This document shows positions 6,487 to 12,881 of a DNA stretch of 12,881 nt, in pieces. Source of the DNA: Bacteroidales bacterium UBA6229 (GTDB taxonomy: Bacteria; Bacteroidota; Bacteroidia; Bacteroidales; F082); the NCBI GenBank assembly GCA_002440975.1, contig DJWN01000141.1:1-12881 (forward strand). The letters are read 5' to 3'. Under the pieces are notes generated by a model. That model was not told the DNA's origin and made no database searches. It saw only the letters and a program-made list of their open reading frames with translations. Position 1 is the first letter of the stretch; every line of letters starts with the position of its first letter. Both the position numbers and the translations under genes were made by a program.

Positions 6487-7569
6487 TTATTTGGGTGCTT
6501 TGATAATCAGGTAAACCCCCATGATAGCATACAACAAATTAGGAATCCAGGCTGCCCACACCGGAGAGAGGTTTCCGAAGGTAGCAAAAACGGTTGAAAA
6601 CTGCATAAACAGGATGTAAGAAAAGGTGATGGCGATGCCCAAACCGAGATGCATGCCAATGCCGCCTCTTACTTTTCTGCTGGATAAGGCTGCCCCAATA
6701 AAAGTCAGAATCAGTATGGCAGCAGGCGATGCCAGTCGTTTTTGCATTTCAACTTCATAGTTAACTACTCCCGGACTGCCTTTCAGCCGTTCTTTGTTGA
6801 TGTGTTCTTTCAGCTCCCAAAAATTCATCACCTCAAAGTCTTCTTTGATCTTGTACAGGTCAGTCGGAATGAGATTTAGGACGGTGTCGAGGGTGATGCC
6901 CTTTTCAATTCGTTCGTTCATTCCATCGATATATCTTTTGGTGTAATTGATTATTTTCCAAGCGTTTGATCCTCTGGTTGTGTCCAACTCAATGCGATCG
7001 GCCATAAGCTTGTAGGTCATCTTTTCGTCTTCGAAATGTTCGATGGTAAAACGATAAGCTGTTTGTTGCTTCGCATTGTAGTTTTCTACGTAGACAAACA
7101 CACCTTTTTCAATCTGCAAATGAATGTTGCGTTCCTTGTCTTTCGACAAATCCTCCATGTATCTGTCTTTAAAAGCCCGGCGTGTAACATTGGTTTGTGG
7201 TATGAGAAAGTTGCCCAGGTAAAAGGAGAAAACGCCTAATAAAAGGGAGGCCAAAAAATAAGGCCAAAGCATCCGCATAAAGCTTACCCCGCTGCTTAAA
7301 ATAGCGATGATTTCGGTGTTTCCGGCCATTTTGCTTGTAAAAAAAATCACCGAAATGAATGTGAAAAGATAAACGAAAAGATTGATGAAATAGGGGATAA
7401 AGTTGATGTAATAATCAATAATTATTTCTTTGACGGGTGCTTTGTTTTTAAGGAAATCTTCAATATTTTCGGAAATATCAAAAATAATCACAATGATGAT
7501 GAGCAGCGAGATGGCATAGAAAAATGTTCCAATAAATTTTTTGAAGATATACCAGTCAATCAGCTTCAT
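6487..7569 (-). CDS. lptG: LptF/LptG family LPS export permease (YjgP/YjgQ)
   Basis: This 360-residue inner-membrane protein has the layout of an LptF/LptG subunit. Three N-terminal membrane helices (about 12-31, 53-77, 99-125) are followed by a periplasmic beta-jellyroll-like domain (about 130-275) and three C-terminal helices (about 282-298, 304-330, 334-356). The start MKLIDWYIFKKFIGTFFYA is the typical coupling helix and first membrane helix, and the TSKMAGNTEIIAILSSGVSFMR segment (78-99) is the conserved cytoplasmic loop that contacts the LptB ATPase. With LptB and LptC such subunits extract LPS from the inner membrane and pass it to the periplasmic bridge. Bacteroidota carry two related subunits, and sequence reading alone does not firmly separate F from G; G is my preference. 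Its ATG lies 3 bases after the tgt stop codon, so translation is probably coupled to tgt. Confidence 0.92.
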   Translation of the reverse strand: MKLIDWYIFKKFIGTFFYAISLLIIIVIIFDISENIEDFLKNKAPVKEIIIDYYINFIPYFINLFVYLFTFISVIFFTSKMAGNTEIIAILSSGVSFMRMLWPYFLASLLLGVFSFYLGNFLIPQTNVTRRAFKDRYMEDLSKDKERNIHLQIEKGVFVYVENYNAKQQTAYRFTIEHFEDEKMTYKLMADRIELDTTRGSNAWKIINYTKRYIDGMNERIEKGITLDTVLNLIPTDLYKIKEDFEVMNFWELKEHINKERLKGSPGVVNYEVEMQKRLASPAAILILTFIGAALSSRKVRGGIGMHLGLGIAITFSYILFMQFSTVFATFGNLSPVWAAWIPNLLYAIMGVYLIIKAPK

Positions 7570-7572
7570 AGT

Positions 7573-8703
7573 TTATAGTCGTTGGGTCACTTTTGGTATC
7601 ATTTGTTGCTTCCAGCCGGCAAAATCACCTTCGAGGATATGCCTTCGGGCTTCATTCACCAACCAAAGATAAAAGGATAAGTTATGCAAACTGGCAATCA
7701 TACTTCCGAGCATTTCACCTGCCACAAACAAGTGACGTAAATAGGCCTTAGTATATTGTTTATCAACGAAAGAAGTTCCGTTTTCGTCTATCAGACTAAA
7801 ATCGTTTTTCCATTTTTCGTTGCGCATATTAAGTATGCCGTCGCTGGTAAACAACATGCCGTTGCGTCCATTGCGGGTTGGCATCACGCAATCGAACATG
7901 TCCACACCAAGGGCAATACTTTCGAGTATATTAGCCGGCGTTCCTACGCCCATAAGGTAGCGTGGCTTGTCTTTGGGAAGTATTCCGCACACCATTTCGG
8001 TGATTTCATACATCATTTCGGCTGGTTCTCCTACTGAAAGCCCGCCAATGGCATTTCCGTCAGCACCGGCAGCGGCAATGGTTTCGGCCGAAATTTTTCG
8101 CAAATCTCTGTAGGTGGAGCCTTGAACGATTGGGAAAAGCGTTTGCCCGTAACCATAAAGCGGATTGCTATCCTCCATCTGCTTCAGGCAACGGCCCAGC
8201 CATTGATGGGTGATGTCCATCGACCGTGCCGCATAGTCATAATCACAAGGGTAGGGGGTGCACTCATCAAAAGCCATGATGATATCAGCACCAATTTGCC
8301 GCTGGATGTCAACAGCCCGCTCAGGAGTGAAAGTATGGCGCGAGCCATCGATGTGCGATTGGAAAGTTACGCCTTCGGGAGTAAGTTTTCGGCTGGCACT
8401 GAGCGAGTAAACCTGATAACCACCACTATCGGTAAGGATGGGTTTGTTCCAGCCATTAAACTTATGCAGACCACCTGCTGCCCTTAAAACTTCCAGGCCC
8501 GGACGCAGATAAAGGTGATAGGTATTGCCCAGAATGATCTGCGCTTCAACATCCGAAATTAAATCCCTCTGATGAACTGCTTTAACCGTTCCGGCCGTCC
8601 CGACCGGCATAAAAATAGGCGTTTGAATGGTTCCGTGTGCCGTGCTTATCGTACCAGCTCGTGCACCACTTTTTTTATCCAGCCCGTTGATTACGAAATC
8701 CAT
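7573..8703 (-). CDS. tgt: tRNA-guanine transglycosylase (queuine/preQ1 tRNA-ribosyltransferase)
   Basis: Tgt exchanges guanine at wobble position 34 of tRNAs with GUN anticodons for preQ1 on the way to queuosine. I use the ATG at 8701-8703 (376 residues) rather than the ATG 45 bases upstream, because MDFVINGLDKK is the family's first strand and a promoter element lies between the two. Motifs are TDSGGYQVYSL (91-101), FDECTPYP (145-152), GGLSVGEP (220-227; the Val marks the bacterial preQ1 type) and FDCVMPTRNGRNG (270-282) with the nucleophile Asp271. The C-terminal zinc site is altered: the usual CxCxxC region reads GTSFVDKQ (309-316), with no cysteine, although the fourth ligand His340 (SLHNL) remains. 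I associate this zinc-less version with Bacteroidota generally, so it is probably active. It is immediately followed by the LptF/G gene. Confidence 0.96.
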   Translation of the reverse strand: MDFVINGLDKKSGARAGTISTAHGTIQTPIFMPVGTAGTVKAVHQRDLISDVEAQIILGNTYHLYLRPGLEVLRAAGGLHKFNGWNKPILTDSGGYQVYSLSASRKLTPEGVTFQSHIDGSRHTFTPERAVDIQRQIGADIIMAFDECTPYPCDYDYAARSMDITHQWLGRCLKQMEDSNPLYGYGQTLFPIVQGSTYRDLRKISAETIAAAGADGNAIGGLSVGEPAEMMYEITEMVCGILPKDKPRYLMGVGTPANILESIALGVDMFDCVMPTRNGRNGMLFTSDGILNMRNEKWKNDFSLIDENGTSFVDKQYTKAYLRHLFVAGEMLGSMIASLHNLSFYLWLVNEARRHILEGDFAGWKQQMIPKVTQRL

Positions 8704-8718
8704 GCTTTGAATTTTGCG

Positions 8719-8726
8719 CAAAAGTA
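8719..8726 (-). promoter_or_regulatory. Predicted Bacteroidota -7 element for tgt
   Basis: Minus-strand TACTTTTG matches TAnnTTTG exactly and ends 15 bases before the chosen tgt ATG. Its position inside the longer alternative reading frame supports the downstream start. I do not see a convincing -33 element. Confidence 0.45.
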
Positions 8727-8852
8727 CAGGTTTTTTTGGGCTCCTCATCTATCCGGTAATTTGGATTGCAGCCTGGTAAGTGTTAACAGCTGCTTTTTCA
8801 GTTTTGTTGATTAGTTTGACAAAAGTTTTGTGCTCGGTCTGTTTTCTTTGGA

Positions 8853-8860
8853 TAATTTTG
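8853..8860 (+). promoter_or_regulatory. Predicted Bacteroidota promoter for the glycosyltransferase-sigma pair
   Basis: Plus-strand TAATTTTG is an exact TAnnTTTG match 23 bases before the glycosyltransferase ATG. A TTTG at 8827-8830 lies 22 bases upstream, within the range reported for -33/-7 spacing in this phylum. With the tgt element on the opposite strand it makes 8704-8883 a divergent promoter region. Confidence 0.5.
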
Positions 8861-8883
8861 CAGCAACCAAAACTTTTTGACGC

Positions 8884-10044
8884 ATGTTGGTATGCTATGA
8901 TTCGGTTGGGTTTGTATTGGGAGCCGTTTTCCTGTTGATGGTTTTTATTCAACTGATGTTTTATGGGGTGTTTTTTTTGCGTCTGGTATTTTACAAAAAG
9001 TCAAAACCGGAAATGGCTTCCAGCCCCGAACCGGTATCGGTTGTGATCTCTGCCCGCAATGAATATCATCACCTGAAACGCTTTTTACCTCAAATTTTGG
9101 ATCAGGATTATCCTGATTTTGAAGTGGTTGTGGTGAACGATTGTTCGGATGATGAAACAGCTGAATTGTTGGATGATTTGGCACGTCATAACCCAAAATT
9201 GAAGCTTGTCCACCTGACCCAAAGCCTTAATTTTTTTCAGGGGAAGAAGTTTCCGCTTAGCATGGGAATCAAATCGGCGAAGCATGACTTGCTGGTTCTG
9301 ACGGATGCCGATTGTTATCCTGAATCCAATCAATGGCTCCGCAGCATTACAGAAGCGTATCATCCTGGAACAGAAGTGCTTTTGGCTTACGGGCCGTATC
9401 AAAAAATGAAGGGCTTATTAAACAGTCTGATTCGATTCGACACCTTGCATATTGCCATTCAATACCTTTCGTTTGCGCTGGCCGGTTTGCCTTATATGGG
9501 TGTGGGACGTAATTTATCTTATCGTAAATCTCTGTTTTTAAGGAATAAAGGATTTACATCGCATTACAAGATTGCATCAGGTGATGACGATTTATTTATC
9601 CATCAGGTGGCAAACAAACATAATACCCGTGTCTTGATTCAGTCAAAAGACCGGATGCTTTCTGTTCCTAAAAAAACTTTTTTGGAATGGATCAGGCAGA
9701 AACGCCGGCATTTGATGACAGGAAAGTTTTATGCCTTTAAAATCAAGATGTTACTGGGTGCTTATAATATGAGTGCTTCCTTGTTTTATGTTTTGTTTGT
9801 TACCTTGTTTTTCGTTGAACCCGCTTTTTCTTACCAGGATTTGTTTTGGCTTTATCCTGCTGTTTTGGTGATTGTTTTTGCCCTGAAAGCAATTCCCCAA
9901 TGGATCATCTTTGCAAAAATTGCTTCAAAACTTGGCGAAAAGGGCTTGAAATGGATTATTCCGATGATGGATTTCTTTTTTGTTATTTTTACACCTTCAC
10001 TTTTACTCTTAAATGTTTTTGTCCGCAAGCCAAAATGGAAATAA
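8884..10044 (+). CDS. Membrane-anchored family 2 glycosyltransferase
   Basis: This 386-residue protein is a processive-type GT-A glycosyltransferase with membrane anchors. An N-terminal helix (about 9-33) precedes the catalytic domain, which starts at VSVVISARNE (51-60). Key residues are the nucleotide-binding NDCSDDET (85-92), the DxD metal motif TDADC (140-144), the catalytic-base region SGDDDLFI (232-239) and RQKRRH (271-276), which stands where Q(Q/R)xRW occurs in this family. Three hydrophobic segments follow (about 296-313, 320-345, 358-379). It probably transfers a sugar from an activated donor to a lipid or polysaccharide at the inner membrane; donor and acceptor cannot be named. The ATG at 8884 gives a complete N-terminal helix. 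Its last 10 bases overlap the sigma factor gene, so they form an operon. Confidence 0.93.
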   Translation: MLVCYDSVGFVLGAVFLLMVFIQLMFYGVFFLRLVFYKKSKPEMASSPEPVSVVISARNEYHHLKRFLPQILDQDYPDFEVVVVNDCSDDETAELLDDLARHNPKLKLVHLTQSLNFFQGKKFPLSMGIKSAKHDLLVLTDADCYPESNQWLRSITEAYHPGTEVLLAYGPYQKMKGLLNSLIRFDTLHIAIQYLSFALAGLPYMGVGRNLSYRKSLFLRNKGFTSHYKIASGDDDLFIHQVANKHNTRVLIQSKDRMLSVPKKTFLEWIRQKRRHLMTGKFYAFKIKMLLGAYNMSASLFYVLFVTLFFVEPAFSYQDLFWLYPAVLVIVFALKAIPQWIIFAKIASKLGEKGLKWIIPMMDFFFVIFTPSLLLLNVFVRKPKWK

Positions 10045-10643
10045 ATGATCAGTTAACGGAAAAGGCCAAACACGATCTGGTGCTGATTGACAGAGCTCTT
10101 CAACACAAAGATCAGCTGGCTTATGCCGAATTGTTAAAGAGATATCGGGATGCCATTTATTTTCTGATGCTGAAGATGTCGGGCAATCATTACGATGCCG
10201 AAGACCTTACTATTGAAGCGTTTGGGAAGGCATTCAGAAATTTGCGGCAATACACAGCTGATTATGCGTTTTCGACCTGGCTTTATCGCATTGCCACCAA
10301 CAATTGTATTGATTTTATGAGGCGAAACAATAGGATTCCTTCGGCAAACAAGCTTTTCTGGAAGTCGGAAGACCAGGAGGAATTGATTGATGCAATACCT
10401 TCCTCGCTGCCAGATCCGGAAGAAGACCTGATGCACAAGCAAAAAATCAGGATGATGCGCAATGTTGTTGAAAAACTCAAACCCCACTACCGCAATTTGA
10501 TCACGCTACGGTATTTTGAAGAATTGAGCTACGAAGAAATAACACAGGTTTTAGATCTCCCCCTGGGAACCGTAAAAGCTCAACTATTCCGTGCCAGGGC
10601 ATTTTTATTGCAAATCATAGAAGAAAATCAGCGTACTTCCTGA
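10035..10643 (+). CDS. RNA polymerase sigma factor, ECF-type sigma-70
   Basis: The 202-residue protein has sigma-70 region 2 (about 28-98) and region 4 (about 138-192), with no region 1.1 or 3. Region 2 includes DAEDLTIEAFGKAFRNL (54-70), the core-binding and -10 recognition helices, followed by FSTWLYRIATNNCIDFMRR (79-97). Region 4 shows the helix-turn-helix YEEITQVLDLPLGTVKAQLFRAR (166-188). I start it at ATG 10035-10037, because upstream codons of the open frame overlap the glycosyltransferase and are not sigma-like, while residues from here fit the family. The ATG lies inside the last 10 bases of the upstream gene, giving translational coupling. No anti-sigma factor is visible; the next gene is hutU with its own predicted promoter, so control must be elsewhere or by expression level. 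The target regulon is unknown. Confidence 0.94.
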   Translation: MEINDQLTEKAKHDLVLIDRALQHKDQLAYAELLKRYRDAIYFLMLKMSGNHYDAEDLTIEAFGKAFRNLRQYTADYAFSTWLYRIATNNCIDFMRRNNRIPSANKLFWKSEDQEELIDAIPSSLPDPEEDLMHKQKIRMMRNVVEKLKPHYRNLITLRYFEELSYEEITQVLDLPLGTVKAQLFRARAFLLQIIEENQRTS

Positions 10644-10704
10644 AGTTTTCGCAGAATTATCATTCTTCTGTCTTCATTAGTCCTTATCCTTGATCGGCTT
10701 TTAT

Positions 10705-10712
10705 TAACTTTG
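10705..10712 (+). promoter_or_regulatory. Predicted Bacteroidota -7 element for hutU
   Basis: TAACTTTG is an exact TAnnTTTG match in the 90-base gap after the sigma gene, 21 bases before the hutU ATG. No clear -33 TTTG is present. No rho-independent terminator is seen after the sigma gene, so read-through is also possible. Confidence 0.45.
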
Positions 10713-10733
10713 CTGCAATAAAAAGACTTTGCT

Positions 10734-12749
10734 ATGACTGACGAGTTAAAAGCTTTCCGGGAAGCTGTATTACAAGGTATTCCAGAAATTCTACCCCGGC
10801 CAAAACCGTATGACGTCCAAATCAATCATGCCCCCAAACGCAAGGAAATACTGAGTGTAGAAGAAAAAAAACTTGCCTTAAAGAATGCACTCCGCTATTT
10901 TAATCCCAAACACCACCAGGAATTGGCTCCTGAGTTTGCCAATGAACTAAAAAAATATGGCCGGATTTATATGTACAGATTTCGGCCTGATTATCCCATT
11001 TCGGCCCGAAGTATCGATGCATTTCCGCACAAATCCAAACAGGCAGCCGCCATCATGTTGATGTTGAGTAATAACCTGGATCATGCTGTGGCACAGCACC
11101 CACATGAGTTGATAACTTATGGAGGCAATGGTGCTGTGTTTCAAAACTGGGCACAATACCTGCTAACCATGCAATATTTGGCCTCGATGACTGATGAGCA
11201 AACACTGGCTATGTATTCAGGCCATCCGATGGGGCTTTTTCCATCACATCCTGATGCCCCGCGAGTAGTTGTGACCAACGGAATGATGATTCCAAACTAT
11301 TCGAAACCAGATGATTGGGAGCGGTTTAATGCATTGGGTGTATCGCAATATGGACAAATGACGGCAGGTTCGTTTATGTATATTGGTCCCCAGGGAATTG
11401 TTCACGGCACTACAATCACAGTTCTCAATGCCAGCCGGATGAAGAATCACCCGGCCTATAAACAAGGTCCGAAATTGTTCGTAACAGCCGGACTTGGTGG
11501 AATGAGCGGCGCACAACCCAAAGCCGGAAATATTGCCGGAGTGGTTAGCATTACTGCAGAGGTTAACCCCAAAGCTGCTCACAAGCGTTACGAACAAGGC
11601 TGGGTTGATGAAATTGCTGCCGATGCAGATGAAGCCATCGATCTGGCACTGGAATGGCAAAAACGCAATACACCACATTCTATCGCTTTTCTGGGTAATG
11701 TAGTTGATCTGTGGGAGCGATTGGCTGCCCGTGAAGTGAATGTGGATATGGGATCGGATCAAACTTCGTTACACAATCCCTGGGCGGGTGGGTATTATCC
11801 GGCCGGCCTTAAGTATGAGGAGGCAAACCAAATGATGGCCGATGATCCTGATCAATTTAAACAGTGGGTGAAGAAATCCCTGATCAGGCAGGTGAATGCC
11901 ATCAACAAGCTCGCAGCTAAAGGGATGTATTTCTTTGATTATGGCAATGCTTTTTTGCTCGAAAGTAGTCGTGCCGGTGCTGATATTCTGAATGAAAACG
12001 GAAAGTTTAAATATCCTTCCTATGTGCAGGATATCATGGGCCCGATGTGCTTCGATTATGGATTTGGCCCTTTCAGGTGGGTATGTACTTCATCCAAACC
12101 CGAAGATCTGGCATTGACAGATAAAATTGCCTGCGAAGTACTCGAGGAGATTGCAAAAACAGCACCAGAAGAAATTCGCCAGCAAATGAACGACAACATC
12201 CATTGGATCAGGGAGGCACAGAAAAATAAACTGGTAGTTGGTTCGCAGGCAAGAATCTTATATGCTGACGCAGAAGGTCGGATCAAGATAGCAGCAGCTT
12301 TTAATGATGCCATCGCCAAAGGCCAAATCAGTGCGCCTGTGGTGTTGGGAAGAGATCATCATGATGTATCCGGAACGGACTCACCTTATCGCGAAACATC
12401 TAATATTTATGATGGTTCTGCCTTTACTGCTGATATGGCCATTCAAAATGTAATTGGCGATTCATTCAGAGGTGCCACCTGGGTTTCAATCCACAATGGT
12501 GGCGGGGTTGGCTGGGGCGAAGTGATCAATGGCGGATTTGGGATGTTGCTGGATGGCTCTGCCGAAGCTGACCGCCGCCTGCGGATGATGCTGTATTGGG
12601 ATGTGAACAACGGTATTGCCCGTCGTAGCTGGGCACGTAACAAAGAAGCTGTTTTTGCGATTACAAGGGCAATGCAGCAAAACCCGGGATTAATAGTAAC
12701 GCTTCCAAACTTTGCAGATGATTCACTGATTGACAAGCTGGATTTATAA
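10734..12749 (+). CDS. hutU: Urocanate hydratase (urocanase)
   Basis: Urocanase adds water to urocanate to form 4-imidazolone-5-propionate, the second step of histidine breakdown, using tightly bound NAD+ as an electrophile. Family landmarks are YGGNG (129-133), the NAD-binding glycine-rich loop TAGLGGMSGAQPKAGN (251-266), MCFDYGFGPFRWV (438-450) with Cys439 at the position of the active-site cysteine, VLGRDHHDVSGTDSPYRET (537-555) and the C-terminal HNGGGVGWGEVINGG (587-601). At 671 residues it is the long form, with an N-terminal extension and internal insertions compared with the roughly 555-residue proteobacterial enzyme; I associate this form with Bacteroidota and eukaryotes. Other hut genes (hutH, hutI, ftcD) are not in the window upstream, and a terminator follows, so here it appears as a single-gene unit. 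The start ATG 10734 follows a promoter-like element by 21 bases. Confidence 0.97.
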   Translation: MTDELKAFREAVLQGIPEILPRPKPYDVQINHAPKRKEILSVEEKKLALKNALRYFNPKHHQELAPEFANELKKYGRIYMYRFRPDYPISARSIDAFPHKSKQAAAIMLMLSNNLDHAVAQHPHELITYGGNGAVFQNWAQYLLTMQYLASMTDEQTLAMYSGHPMGLFPSHPDAPRVVVTNGMMIPNYSKPDDWERFNALGVSQYGQMTAGSFMYIGPQGIVHGTTITVLNASRMKNHPAYKQGPKLFVTAGLGGMSGAQPKAGNIAGVVSITAEVNPKAAHKRYEQGWVDEIAADADEAIDLALEWQKRNTPHSIAFLGNVVDLWERLAAREVNVDMGSDQTSLHNPWAGGYYPAGLKYEEANQMMADDPDQFKQWVKKSLIRQVNAINKLAAKGMYFFDYGNAFLLESSRAGADILNENGKFKYPSYVQDIMGPMCFDYGFGPFRWVCTSSKPEDLALTDKIACEVLEEIAKTAPEEIRQQMNDNIHWIREAQKNKLVVGSQARILYADAEGRIKIAAAFNDAIAKGQISAPVVLGRDHHDVSGTDSPYRETSNIYDGSAFTADMAIQNVIGDSFRGATWVSIHNGGGVGWGEVINGGFGMLLDGSAEADRRLRMMLYWDVNNGIARRSWARNKEAVFAITRAMQQNPGLIVTLPNFADDSLIDKLDL

Positions 12750-12762
12750 AGCTGGAAGGATT

Positions 12763-12802
12763 AAAAAAAAGCCGGTTGTTAATACATACCGGCTTTTTTT
12801 TT
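12763..12802. terminator. Bidirectional rho-independent terminator between hutU and the convergent gene
   Basis: An A8 tract followed by GCCGGT (12771-12776) pairs with ACCGGC (12788-12793) followed by T9, leaving an 11-base loop. Because both flanks are A and T tracts, the hairpin can act in either direction. It begins 13 bases after the hutU stop and lies just past the 3' end of the minus-strand gene at the right edge. Confidence 0.92.
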
Positions 12803-12805
12803 GAA

Positions 12806-12881
12806 CTATTGAATACTTATCTTTTCGATTTGTTTTTGCCCGTCGTATTCCAAAGAAAGGCGTAATAGACAAAAAGGAGGC
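12806..12881 (-). CDS. 3' end of a convergent gene, reading frame ambiguous
   Basis: The last 80 bases lie beyond a bidirectional terminator and are open on the minus strand in two frames. One ends at TAG (12806-12808) and encodes a tail RLSLEYDGQKQIEKISIQ. The other ends at TAA (12817-12819) and encodes a more hydrophobic tail LLFVYYAFLWNTTGKNKSKR. Either could be a genuine C-terminus, and the fragment is too short to choose or to name a family. The terminator spacing (3 bases versus 14) does not decide it. Confidence 0.4.
   Translation of the reverse strand, partial: PPFCLLRLSLEYDGQKQIEKISIQ

Noticed and set aside
8704..8748. A 15-codon N-terminal extension of tgt from an upstream ATG
   Set aside because: The extension has no counterpart in the Tgt fold, and a perfect -7 element lies inside it; the ATG at 8703 matches the family start.
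9846..10034. A 63-codon N-terminal extension of the sigma factor in the same open frame
   Set aside because: This part is a shadow of the glycosyltransferase C-terminus in another frame, Cys- and Phe-rich and unlike any sigma region; ATG 10035 gives a normal-length ECF factor.
11244..11762. A 172-codon minus-strand frame antisense to hutU
   Set aside because: It overlaps conserved urocanase core including the NAD-binding loop; the opposite frame is open only as a by-product of hutU codon use.

Overview
The window looks like chromosomal DNA from a member of the phylum Bacteroidota, probably from a Bacteroidales-like lineage. Several things support this. Upstream of several genes there are matches to the Bacteroidota -7 promoter element TAnnTTTG, and strong Shine-Dalgarno sequences are absent. 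The queuosine enzyme Tgt lacks the CxCxxC zinc motif in a form I associate with this phylum. There is also a membrane protein joining HU-CCDC81-type domains to a SPOR domain, a bacterial GH3 protein, and a long-form urocanate hydratase. Lineage is judged from sequence character only; no search was run.

Layout. (1) Positions 1-1085 are the only accessory-looking part. A tyrosine recombinase catalytic domain, lacking its N-terminal half and cut by the window edge, is followed by about 760 bases with no convincing gene, which hold a 22-bp tandem repeat with TTGATCAA palindromes. (2) Positions 1086-8703 are a run of eight minus-strand housekeeping genes. In transcription order they are tgt (queuosine tRNA base exchange), an LptF/LptG permease (LPS export), a GH3-family protein, a deoxynucleoside kinase, kdsB (CMP-Kdo synthesis for LPS), an HU-CCDC81/SPOR membrane protein, trmB (tRNA m7G46) and a cysteine-less alkyltransferase-like protein. 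(3) A divergent intergenic region at 8704-8883 carries a predicted promoter on each strand. (4) Positions 8884-12749 are plus-strand: a membrane glycosyltransferase overlapping an ECF-type sigma factor, then hutU with its own predicted promoter. (5) A symmetric terminator at 12763-12802 separates hutU from the 3' end of a convergent gene at the right edge.

Functional themes are envelope building (LptF/G, KdsB, the glycosyltransferase, the SPOR protein) and tRNA modification (Tgt, TrmB), with nucleotide salvage, alkylation-damage recognition and histidine breakdown alongside. Very short spacings or overlaps (tgt/lptG 3 bases, trmB/atl 17-base overlap, glycosyltransferase/sigma 10-base overlap, GH3/dNK/kdsB 42 and 20 bases) point to several small operons. 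I did not find a clearly new defence or mobile system. The most unusual items are the truncated recombinase with its repeats, the HU-SPOR protein, and the GH3 protein of unknown function in an LPS/nucleotide operon.
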